Assembly (NCBI GenBank): GCA_009767595.1
Contig: VSDK01003688.1
Location: forward strand, 48,279 to 112,278
Source of the DNA: Symbiodinium kawagutii
Lineage: Eukaryota > Sar > Dinophyceae > Suessiales > Symbiodiniaceae
Reading direction: 5' to 3'
Length of the DNA: 64,000 bases
The notes under the pieces were generated by a model, which was given only the letters and a program-made list of their open reading frames with translations, ran no database searches and was not told the DNA's origin. Positions 10,240 through 21,012 of the stretch are shown here, one piece after another. Position numbers and translations under genes: made by a program. The number at the start of each line of letters is the position of its first letter. The stretch's first letter is position 1.

Positions 10240-12592
10240 CGCCTCACTGGGAACGATGGCTTCTGAAGAATATGTCGCCTTTATTGCGTTTACATGGTTC
10301 CATTTGCTTGATTCCCTGGGTTGGCTGACGGAGTGTTATCGAGGAAGTGTTTTCAGCAACCACCAACCAGTAGCATCTCTTGTAGATGTTCAAAAGGAAT
10401 TTCTGAGCTTTCTTGAAGGGAGCTCAAGCTGTGCTTGATTTTGCTGTTCCACTTGTCTCTTTTATTACATGTACTTGCCAGCACGTGTATAGATGATTTG
10501 TAGAACATATGTTCTGCAAACTATAAACACAAAACAGAAATTAGGTGGCGTGTTTAAAATGTTTTTGCATCCCTGCATCACTCCGGGCACACGGATCACT
10601 GCCAGGCGCCAGGCAAATTTGCATGCGCTTTCTCAAAGGAGAATCCACAAACAAGCGCTAAGGAACGGTTTCCAAAAAATCATCATTTAAACATTTTCAT
10701 TCTGTATCATTCTGTCACCCCAGCGGCCCGGACTTGTGCCAAGATGTGTCAAGCATGTTGGATCTTGTTGGTTTGGCAATGTACTCGAGGTGAAATTGAT
10801 GGAGGAAAAGCCACCGTGCCTCGGTGAAATATGGTGAAGCACGGTGAAGTTGAGAGGTCAGTGAAGCATGGCATAGCATGGAATAGTTCATGCAATAGTT
10901 CATGGAATAGTTCATGAAATGATAGGCAGAGTAGTAATTGAAATACACAACGAAGCCCACAGAATCTCACTGCCATTTTCTGAGTAGGTCAGCCAGAACC
11001 TAGGCCCATCTAGGCCCTCTCTGCATATATGATGAATGGGTGCATGTCAAAGCTAGCACTGACTTTGTGCATAGAAAGAGGCCGCATAGAGGTTCTTGCT
11101 GATGGTGGTTCACCAGGGTAATGCCGACGTCTCAACGGTGAAATTTGGCCAAGGATCTTGGCTCAAATTTGTTGGAACTCCAGCTTCAAAGCAATGGCTC
11201 TCGAGGTGTAGCTTGAGCATGCTAGAGAGTGGACGAGTCAATGAAGGACCTGTGCAAAGATGTGTAAGTTTTCATTGGTCCGAGAAGGGTATTGAGGTTC
11301 GATGCATTGCAGTTCCCATGTTGTTTCGGTGTTGCTGAGAAAGCGCGCCTTCTCAGAGTTCAAATCCGCCCAGTGCCCCGGGGCATGAACATTGACTGAC
11401 CAAGTGCTTGGATTTGCTTCTGCAAAATCCTCATCACAAAGGGACCTTCACCAGCAGAACGTTGTTGCCGGCTACGTTTTGCAAAAATCGAAACCATATT
11501 TCTTCCAAAGCCTGGCGGGCAACAACATTCGTTGCCATCATGATGACACTTAGCATTTTCAGTGCGAAAGTCCCGATATGCCCAGATGATCGGCTGATTT
11601 CGATCTCAAACTCTGGCGGAGGGCGAACACATGGAGATTCTAAGCGAACAGCATCAATTTCAAGGATTTACAGTTTTATGACTGCATCCTTCTGCAGAGT
11701 TTTAGAACATTTGCCGAGATCCAATGGGGAGCTCACTGGCGAGGAAGGCCTGAAGTTCATGCTTTGACCTGGACAGTGGCTGTTCTGAAGCGCGAAGGAG
11801 GAAGGCCAGAGGAGACCCTCACAGCGAGCCCGTGACCTGCCCGTTGTCATTTGGTCAACTTCTTCGCCGAAAAACTCTTGGCTCGGTCTCGGCGGACAAA
11901 AACGCTCCTCTTTTAGTGAAGTATGACTTGTGGTGATTGTGGTGTTCGGAAAAAGGGGACGCAAAGCTTTGCTTGGCTGAAGGTAAATGAGTAGAGTGAA
12001 GATCCTGTTTCACAAGTGGGAGAATTCACACTGCAAGGGTAGCAGTGCGACATTTCATTGCTCGGCGTTTGTCCACCTTAGGCCCGCGGTCGCTCGACCT
12101 CCTGGCTTGCGGCCACCAGACAGCTTCCTGCCTGCACTAAGTACTGAAATCGAACAAATAAACTATCACAAAATAATCTACCGTCAAGTGAATGAAATAC
12201 GATGAAGCCTGATGAAATATGAATAAGTCACAATAAATCACAATGATTTCATGATGTGTATACCGTCAGATAAAGTAAGACATAGTAAGATTCAACGTGT
12301 AGTGCTGCCACGTCTTGAATTTGGATTTGGCCCAGACGTGGCTGGACTGTTTGACAATCCGCACCATAGTTCCGAACCTTTTGCTGACTTCTGATATGAG
12401 CTTTTGCCAAGGCAGCCGTCAACTCTTCCTGTCCTTGTCAAAAGAGACATCAACAGAGGCCTCTTGATGCTTGCATTGCTTCAGCATCACAGGGCCCTTG
12501 CAATGTCAAATGCATTTAGCTAATTTAGATTAGTTTAAGCATATTTAGGCTATCTATGTTGTTTCTATTCGCGGTGCCTTGCGGTGCGCCAG
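10240..12592. other. Stretch between RRM G and RRM H; possible weak RRM-like exon, otherwise nothing recognised
   Basis: An open stretch at about 11,110-11,210 reads STVKFGQGSWLKFVGTPASK, which has the strand-loop-strand feel of an RRM second half but lacks a partner exon. The helix-bearing exon of RRM H begins at 12,593, yet I found no RNP2 strand for it here. No other gene signal was seen on either strand. Confidence 0.3.
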
Positions 12593-14160
12593 ATGCTCCG
12601 AGAATTCTGCGAGAGCTGTCTGGGGGACAATGCAGCCAGTGCCTCGGTTGGCTGCAGTTTCAAGCACAGCAATGACGGTGCTTCAGCGGTTCCGCCATGA
12701 CTCTGCGAGCGCTGCAGTGTCGACCAAGCTCAAAAAACAGAAAGCATCAGCAAGCTACCCAAAACATCCCAAAACCATCAAGAACCTTACTGAAATATGT
12801 TGAAAAATTAGATTGTTAGGTGGATCCCCTACTCGTACAAGCCCAGTTGTTGCTGCATGCTGCATTCCGTTTTTCTTTTTTCTCCTGACATTGCCCCAAG
12901 CCCAGTCTGTGCAAGGGGTGCAGGCAAAGATGCATCACTTGGTCACCTGGTCCCGTTTTCATTCGTCGTCATTGATTCTGCTTTGTCATTGCAGGTCTTT
13001 AGACCTTTGCGTTTGCAACGCTGACATGGCAAAAAATTGTGGTGTGCGCATGATTTTCACCGCATGCTCAGAAAAGTTTCCGCATGGCGTGCCGCATGGG
13101 TTTTGGTGAACATGTGCCAACGTGTGTTTTGTATTGTTTTGTGTGTTGGCTTAGTTCAGGCGAAATAATGCACTCATATTGAGTCATGGAATGTGTCACG
13201 CTGGTGCGCGGAGAAGCTTTTTGGAGACCTGAACTTGCATCATCTCAGGATTCATCTTACATCAAGATGATGCGTGCGTGCTTCAAGCACCAGCAACCAC
13301 GACAAACCTAGCACCCGATCCATGCACAAATGCACAAAGATCGGCGGCACAACGTTTTGCACAGCCCCGTGACGACCAAAACGGGGCAGTGCCATGCTGC
13401 ACGATGCTTCGCCGAAGGTACCTCGCAAGGTCCCGTTTCCCGGAGAGTCATGTAGGACTACGGAGGGCTCGGTTCCCTCCTGTGTGTCATCCTGGGTCAT
13501 CCTTTTTCATTCCGCGGCCAGCACAAGGAAAATGATGTAAAGTTTTCAAAGTTTAAAAAAGGCGTTAAGAAAGGAGCTCCACCGCAGTCAGCGTCAGCGG
13601 AGTCTTTGCGAGCCAGTTTTTCCATGTCAAATGTAGCAAATGTAGTAACTGAAACTGCCTGATATCGAGATTTGATGTCAAGTTGGCTCAGGGATTCGAC
13701 GCGATATGACGTGATATGACGTGATATGATGGGATTGTTTCTTCATGTTTCCTCATTTGTTCAGGTTGTGTACTGCAGCGTGTTTACCGACAAGGAGACT
13801 GGTGAGCCCAAGGGCAGTGCCAAACTGGAGCTGGGCACCTGGCCACAGCAGATCTTTGATGCGGAATGGCCTATGTCAAAGAAACATTTGACATCAAAGG
13901 ATTAAACATAGGCCATTCATTGGAATTCATTGGAATTCATTTGAATTCATTGGAATTCATTTCACATATGATTCTCAAAGACTTAGTTTTTTGCATCTTT
14001 TTTACTTTCTCTATCTTCTTCTAGCTGATTTACATCAATTTATGTTGACAGTATCATTTGCATATTTGTCATGCTCCCACGGGCACACTCTGTCCAATTG
14101 ACACCGGATTGAAGAGGCTGGCTTCGCCAGAGCTTGCGGATCGGGCAATGCAGGACCTCT
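12593..14160 (+). CDS. RRM H of the multi-RRM protein (RNP2 exon not found)
   Basis: Exons 12,593-12,625 (MLREFCESCLG), 13,765-13,827 (VVYCSVFTDKETGEPKGSAK) and 14,115 to about 14,155 (RLASPELADRAMQDL) join in phase 0 through two GA-AG introns. They correspond to helix 1, strand 2 with loop and RNP1, and helix 2 of an RRM. The MLREFC helix closely matches that of RRM D, suggesting the two arose by duplication. RNP1 is KGSAKLRL, even further from consensus. The RNP2 strand should lie upstream of 12,593 and the final strand downstream of 14,155; neither was identified. Confidence 0.65.
13864..13918. repeat. Perfect 13-bp inverted repeat with nested smaller stem
   Basis: GAATGGCCTATGT at 13,864-13,876 is the exact reverse complement of 13,906-13,918. 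The 29-nt spacer contains a 7-bp palindromic pair (TGTCAAA / TTTGACA). It lies just inside the intron after the second exon of RRM H and is followed by repeated GGAATTCATT units to about 13,965. Confidence 0.85.
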
Positions 14161-14855
14161 TTGTCGAACAACTGGCAGGGGTCTTATCCCTTTCCCACCC
14201 TGCTGCGTGGTGTCATTTTAGGGGCTGCCAAGTAAGGTAGCAAAACATCATGCGAGGCTGAGAGGCCTGATGAAAAGGGTATGACAAGTCACATCAAGTC
14301 ACTGAGAAATAGCCACTGTGGCTACATTTCCCACTCGGTCGTGGGGAAAGTCGCTGGAACTTTTTTGTTGTCTCAGTAGGGGTCAGGGCTTGCAATGTCC
14401 CCGTGCATCTCCTGCGACCTCGTGTGCCAAAAGCGCCATCACCGCCAAGTACTGACATTTGCGATGTGCCAAGAAACTCCCAGTATCTCTAGGCGACTCT
14501 GAGCTGTGAATGTTTCGACTTTCAGCAACGTGATGCACAGATTCATCACATTCAGTTGGACGTAGAGCGATTGTGGACAGAACTGTCGGCTAACTCATGG
14601 AACTGAAACTATTTCATACCCCGCGCTTTTGCTTGTTCAGTCAAAGCAGGCAAACCAGCTTGACAATCCACTGGTGCTTGCTTCGTTGTATTTATCAAAT
14701 CATGTTGATACAAGTTCACGGGTAGTGCCGGAAAATGTAAGATAGGAGAAGTAAAAGAATTACCTGGTAAACCTATATATTCCCTAATAATTTCCAGTGC
14801 AAATCCTGATTCCCTAGGAATTCCTGATTTCTCTTCAAAATTACGGGGCCGAACC

Positions 14856-14886
<31 letters not shown>

Positions 14887-15390
14887 TGTATGTATTACTA
14901 AATTCATGTATCATTTATTGATTTATGGTAGTTGCGTTGTTTTATGGTTTTTGACAATTCATACTAGCTAGCTGTCAATTGAAGGGGCGCTTGCTTCCAT
15001 TCCAGCCTGAGATATCAAACTGACACCCTCAACCGCAGCAGTACAGGCAGCTACCCAGCTGGTAGTAAGGATATCCAAAACCCAAAGAGGAAAACAATCG
15101 ATCACTGAGCGGTGACGACATCCTAGCTTTCGCAGGAGTTGGAAGGAGCTATGCTGCAGGGCAGTCGCTTGAGCTTTCGTCGCCCAGGCCAGCAAACTTG
15201 CAGAGCAACATGAGTATCAACAAAAAGACCTTGTATTCTCAGCTTCTTCCCCTGCCAGAAAGGAACTTTCAATGTGAAAGTGCGGACTTCCCATGACTTG
15301 CGTGTGCTTGTTGAATGCGTAGTGTAATTTTGGCAGAGTGACGGGTAGCGAGCTACAACCCCAACCCTTGGAGGTGAGAAATTGTCCCAG

Positions 15391-16863
15391 GAGCCAGATG
15401 GGCGCACTGTTTTCGTGGGAGGCTGGAAGACCAACTTGACTCCCAAGAAATGTATACAATAAATTCGAAATACATTACCAATACATCACCAATACATCCA
15501 CAATACATTTACAGGGGCATGCGGCATACTTGATTTTACATGCACATACATGCCTCTGCTGCATTCCCAAGCGGACATCCACATATGTGCATGCTCACTA
15601 CACGCAATCACACGCATGTGCATTCCATCGGCATTTGTTCATGTGAACTTTGCAGAGGGATTGTGTGGAATGGAAGATCAACTGGCAGGGCTCAGCTGGG
15701 AATTGGATTCCGATGGCTTGAGAGCCTTTGCCGAAGAAATTGGCGAGGCTTGGCTGTACGCCGTACACAGCTGCATTTGGCCAGCGGCATTGACCACGGT
15801 CTGTGCAGTTTCTGACTCATCGGTTCATGTCGGTGCTAGGTTTCCTATGCGGCTGTCTTCACCAACCGGGACAACGGAAAATCCAAAGGTTCAGGTCCGA
15901 GCATGGGCTCCATTTTCTTCGTGAAATGCCTCTAAATCCCCAGAAAACATGTTTCTTTCTGAGTTTTTCTCTGTTTTTTCAGGGTGCAGCTGTCCCTTAT
16001 CACTCTTGTTTTTCTCATTGGTGTGCAACAGTCGTAGCCCCCATAGCAGAACACTGCCCATTGTTCCTTGAAGGGATTTGAAGGGTATGCACATGTAAAT
16101 GCGTTCAGAGCTGAGGTTGGTTGTTTGGAAAACACACATGGTTGAGTACACTAACTCCATAATGAATGCCCCGAGATCGACGCAGAGCATATTCAATATG
16201 GCCGTGGCGGTCGTGGCCTGCATTTTGCAGTGACTTTTGGAAGCCATTTTGTTTTGTTGTCGGGTCACTCTCGCCGGTGGGGTAGTGTATATTAGTGTGC
16301 TAGTGGCTGTTGCACTTCTTACTTTGTTAGAGTATTGCATTTCAGGGGTGTTTTGAATTTGGGATCTGAATTCAACCGACTGAGTTAATTACAGCACACC
16401 TATAGAGAGTGACAAATGGTGGATGTTTGTTTATTTTTTTAGTATTCAACGTCATTTTGCGCGTTCCATCTTCCTGATGGTGCAGCCATATCTCCGCGAT
16501 CCATGTTGATATTTTGCGGGGTTTGCCAACCATCCTTTGTTGAAGCAAGCAACCCAAAGGGAAGATATCATAAACACAATAACAAGCAAGTAAAGAGAGA
16601 CCTAATAAACCAGATTAAGAACTGCACAGGACATACTTCTCAATGAGGCACCTTTGAGATTAGACAGGCAAAAAAGATTCAATGTATTTTGCGTTTTTTT
16701 TTTGAGGGTGTGGTTTCGGTCCAACCAACACAGGCTCAACCTTACTCTTGACCTGTTCAAAATGTCTTTGGTGGTCGCGCGAGGCAAGGTGCAGTTTGCG
16801 AACTGCCAGTTGGCGTTGAGGGCCATAGATGAACTCAACGGTCGCCAGCTTTTGGGGAGAGAG
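15391..16863 (+). CDS. RRM I of the multi-RRM protein (four exons)
   Basis: Exons 15,391-15,437, 15,696-15,747, 15,840-15,894 and 16,784-16,863 join in frame with GA, GC and GT donors. The result is a full RRM: RNP2 TVFVGGWKTNF, helix 1 DSDGLRAFAEEIGE, strand 2 VSYAAVFTNRDNGKS, RNP1 KGSGKVQF, helix 2 CQLALRAIDELNG and last strand RQLLGREAI. RNP1 aromatic positions are Ser and Lys. This is the last RRM of the array that I can place. The frame beyond 16,863 runs on, but a GC donor at 16,864 is the likely exon end. Whether the same gene continues into the cold-shock domain at 17,841 is open. Confidence 0.85.
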
Positions 16864-17840
16864 GCCATTCCTGCGCTGATGCTGTGGAGATACTGGAGAA
16901 GCAACTGGTAGAGTTTCAGAAAAGTGGAAAAACATCCCCTGCCCGGAGCAAGTTCTATTGTTTATATACTTTGTGCGTTCAAGATTTTCAAGCATCTTTT
17001 CCCAACTTGTTCAACCATTCAGTGCTTTTGGCCATTTGCCACAGCATTTGATCCCTGTCATGGGATCCTGCACAGCCACGACCGAAATCTCCGCTGCCAA
17101 GCTTGCTCAGAGCAAGTGGGTGAGCCGCCTCAACTCGGCCGGTGCCGCTGTGCCTTGGTAGGCATGGAAAGCCTCAGGTTTTACAAGAGAATTAATTACT
17201 GCACTTAAGCTAGCTTGAAGTATAAGCAAAGATAAGCTAATTGAAATAGTATGGGCTGTTCAAAAGTATATGTATGGCATGTGTCTTAAGATTGCCAATC
17301 ATTGTGATTCCTCTCGATTCACAATTTTCGAAGGGAGGGTGGAATTCATCCTGGCATGGAATGCAGAGAGGTAACAGCAAACAGCAGACTAGCTAACTAC
17401 ATCAAAGTTTCATCAAACTAGTTAAGCAGTTTCAGTGCAAGGAGGTGCGGAACATCTCCAAATTAGTTGTCCACATGACCACCCATGACATGCTCAGGTT
17501 TTGGCATGCAAGCGTGGCCTTGGCAAAGGCGATGACCCAAGAAAAGAAGGCATGACAAAAGATGACCAAAGATGATCAAAACACAAGAACTGAAATTCAC
17601 CAGTGGGCGTTTGGTGCAGCATTTCTAGCCACAGCCTGTTCATTCGATACTCTGCGTCACTTTGGAGGCGGAGTCCTTTCTGCCTGGAGATGACTTTTCC
17701 CACATGTACTTCTATGGTGCCAGGGAGGGAAGGGATAGGAAGGGATGGGAAGGGATAGGAAGGATCGGAAAGGGTCCAAGTGTCTCAAGTGATGACAGTT
17801 GATGCTTGAAACATCTTGAAACCACGTTGGCCTTTGAAAG

Positions 17841-20587
17841 GTACTGTGAAATCTTTCACCGAACGTGGCTTCGGATGGCTCAGCTGTGCCGACACGCTGG
17901 CACGCTTTGGTCGAGAGGTTTATCTCTCCAAAGAGGCGGCCGCTGGATCTCCGCAGATCGAACTCTGCATCGAAGATTATGGTGGACGGATGTCATGTGG
18001 ATCCATGTCATGTGGATGGGACCCCAAGAACAATCAAGATGCTTTTCAGATTGTTGTCAATCCATCTTGAAAGGGCCGCGCTGAGCTTCCAAATGATGGC
18101 TAAGCCTAAGCAGCTAGGATTGGTTGTCAATTGTCAGCCACTCCCTCCAACCTGCATCAGTGGACAACACCTGCTTTGACAACGCGCGACCTGTTGATGA
18201 TGTTTTTTGGCGTGTCTCGAGTTCTTGGGACAACGGATTCAGTTGGCACCCCGCAGCAAGCCCCGTAGCAGAGGGCAGAATGCATGTTACTCGCGCTCCT
18301 TTGGGCATCGTAAGTCTTCGGAAGTTCGTTTCTGCGGGGTCATGGGGTTCTTGGACGCCTGACCATTTGCGTTGCATTCTTGTGCCGAAATGATCCCAAG
18401 CCTTCCTTCAGCTCTGGACAGGAAGCCACTGCGTTAGCAAAGGACCCAGCAACATGGACTGCACAAAGGAATTGGAAGAATTGCACTAATTGCTCATTCA
18501 AATTTGAATTCAAACTATTCAAACTTATTAAATGGGAAAGGCTTGACTGAAGATCGGTGTCCAATGCACACGGTGTACTTCTCGCCGCTCCGCATGTCGC
18601 ATCACTGAGGTTGTGGGAACGCAATTCGGTGAAGCTGAGCCAGTACGAGATGGCCAATTCGTAAGATTTAAGGTGCAATTCAGGGTGATGGTGATAGATG
18701 GCACTGGATGGTGAATATTCATGGATGTTTATGGTATTTCATGCTTGGAATCTGTTGAAATGCTTCAGACATGGACTGAGCCACAGCCCCTTCCATTCTG
18801 TGCCAGGTCACGGAAGGGGAGGGCTACCCAGAGGCTACGCAGACCCGACGAGTGAGAAGACTACTGGGAGAAGTGCTGCAACTTCCGGGCGAAGAAGCAG
18901 CAGATGGGATCTTAACGGTGCCTTGTCAAAGCTGAGCGTGCGCCTCTTGGGCACCGTGTTATGCACGGCTTGTCTTCAAACCTTTGGATCCTTTGGCCTT
19001 GCATGGCCTTGCCTTACACGTTGCCCTTTGGCCATGTTGGGTGCACATGATGTAACCAAAAGGTTCCAAAGATGAGGATTGCTCAGAGAAGCTGTTTGCA
19101 ATCACACAAGTGAGGACCCGTACGGTTGTACGAATAGGATAAGGAAAAGGAAATTTCAGACCAGTTCCTTTGTGGTCAACTTTTTGTAGCCACATCAATA
19201 CTTACTCGATCTTGATCGTATTAAGGTCTAGGGTTCCAAAGGAATTCAGCCGATGAGCCCAGTGCCATCATTTTGTTGAGTTTACAAATCCAAGTCCGAT
19301 GGGAGAGAGACCGGCGGAGGGATGGGATTGCCTTGGCATCCACGCAATGAATGCTGGTCCTGAAACGTGTTTTTTTCGTGAAATCCTGTTTTTGATTGCC
19401 CCATTCTGTTACATGAATCCAATGAGTTTCAAAGGATTGTCTCCAAATGAAATGGACTTGGTGACAAGCTCAAACAATACAGGATCATGTGCAACATGCG
19501 CATGTACGCATGTAGCCCCTTGTGGCCCACCAATAGGGTGCCCCAGGATCCCCGCACTTTCTCAACATCCCCCCCTCCAAAGGCACATGTGATTTACTGT
19601 GTGTGAATTACCGTCTTTTTGAATCTTGGCAATATTTCAATTTCTTTCCCCTATCAATCCCAGTGAAACTCCATGGATTCTCCTGGGGGATTTTCTTCGC
19701 TTCTGCCACTTCCAGGATGGAAATGTGGTATATTGATTCTCGTTGGACCGTTATCGTTCAGATCATGAGGTATAGATGTAAGAGACACACACTGGTAGGC
19801 AGGTAGATTGATAGATAGTATCCATAGATAGCATCGATACATGGGATCCATAGATACCATCGATAGATAAGATAGCATCGATAGATAGTATCAATAGATA
19901 GTATCGATAGATAGTGTTGATTTGCATGGATGAATAGCATTAATACTATCAATAATTATCAATAGATAATATCGATAGATAGCGTCGATAGATACTGCAC
20001 AGTAGTGTCGATAGATAGATAGATAGATAGATAGATGGAAATGTGACATGTGCATGCACATGTGTGCATGGTTTCAAGCATGTGAGTATGTGCGCATTAT
20101 TTAGATTTGTAAACACATTTGTGTTTGCGGTGGGCATCCGGTTCAGAATGATCGAACGCCCACACACAAAGAAGCAACAAATGAACTGTAGGATCAGCTG
20201 TATGAGAGTCCCCCAAGTTACATGCCGAATTGGTTCAATGTAAAGTGTCCAGCGTCGGACTAGAAATCTGCCAGCTCAGGTCAAAGGTGATCCCAATGGC
20301 TGCTCGGATTTTTTGAGCGTAGCTTACGGGTAGTGCAGATGGGCTATGATGGGCTGTGATGAGCTGTGATGAGCTGTGATGGGCTGTGATGGGCTGTGAT
20401 GGGCTATGTGATGTGTTTGTGATAGGTGGAGCGTCAATGCCACCAAGGTAGCACCGAATCCCTGCAACAACTCATGGGCAAAGAGGTGAGAATTCGGCAA
20501 TCTGACTGTGCGCAGTTGCGGCTACATGTCGGTGATGAAGTCACTTTTTACTGCATCCTCATCGGCGACAATCCGCCGCTTGGACAG
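17841..20587 (+). CDS. Cold-shock domain, split by a 2.6 kb GC-AG intron
   Basis: Exon 17,841-17,941 encodes GTVKSFTERGFGWLSC, then an inserted helix ADTLARFGREVYLSKEAA. Exon 20,516-20,587 continues in phase with LRLHVGDEVTFYCILIGDN. This matches a cold-shock/Y-box nucleic-acid-binding fold: GTVKxF first strand, GFG(F/W) RNP1-like strand, the dinoflagellate-style insertion before (V)(F/Y)(V/L) RNP2, and the VGDEVTF strand. Tryptophan replaces the usual Phe/Tyr of KGFGFI, and the RNP2 His (VFVH) is Ser. Cold-shock proteins chaperone or bind RNA and single-stranded DNA. The domain may be part of the same transcript as the RRM array or a separate RNA-binding gene; the sequence does not decide. 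Confidence 0.7.
19800..20036. repeat. GATA with ATCGATAGATAGTATC higher-order repeat
   Basis: Short GATA runs alternate with CATCGATA and TATCGATA units in an irregular higher-order pattern. Confidence 0.9.
20331..20412. repeat. GATGGGCTGT / GATGAGCTGT tandem repeat
   Basis: About eight imperfect units of 10 nt with single-base variants, immediately upstream of the second exon of the cold-shock domain. Confidence 0.85.
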
Positions 20588-20867
20588 GGAGAAAGGGATA
20601 AAAGTCAAGCAAAGCTACCTCTTTGGTAGCGCAAAATCCTGCCAGAGTGCGGGTTTTCCACATGTGCTTACAGTAAATCCATGATGGTTGTTGCCGTTGC
20701 CGCTTCAATGGCGGCACATGCTCAATAGCAAATTGCAGCAAATTGAAATTGAATAGTGATTATATGTGAAAAGAATACATGAACATCATTTGTTTCAAAG
20801 GGAAACAGCGAAGACCCCCAGAATTTGCATTTTCCAATGAGCAACCTCATCAAAGAAAGCAAGACAG

Positions 20868-21012
20868 AGAGGAGACGGGCAGACATAGAAGGAGAAAGAA
20901 AGAAAAAATGGAAAGAGAGCAAGGAAGAAAGAACCAGAAAAAGAGAGAAAACAGGTGAGGAAAGGCTGAAAGAGAGAAGAGCAAGAGACAAGAGAGACGA
21001 GAGAAGAGACAG
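20868..21012 (+). repeat. Purine-rich AGA/GAAAG tract
   Basis: Nearly all A and G on the + strand over about 145 nt. It yields a Lys/Arg/Glu-rich open frame that is a composition artefact. Confidence 0.85.

Larger units (their letters stand above)
17942..20515. other. Intron of the cold-shock domain
   Basis: Contains a GATA/ATCGAT array (about 19,800-20,036) and a GATGGGCTGT tandem repeat (about 20,331-20,412). Open frames near 18,580-18,935 on the + strand are long but occur in two or three frames at once and would interrupt the domain, so I treat them as non-coding. Confidence 0.45.

Noticed and set aside
11150-11166. Partial match to the dinoflagellate spliced-leader end (TTGGCTCAA)
   Set aside because: Only nine bases match and the rest of the leader is absent; expected by chance in 64 kb.
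11334-11375. tRNA-like stretch: CTGAGAA stem/loop followed by AGTTCAAATCCGCCC
   Set aside because: The 7-bp stem and a T-loop-like string are present, but no acceptor or D arm can be paired around them.
18580-18935. Two possible + strand exons (VVGTQFGEAEPVRDGQF and VTEGEGYPEATQTRRV) with a clean GT-AG join
   Set aside because: They lie inside the intron required by the cold-shock domain and the DNA is open in other frames too; kept only as a possibility.
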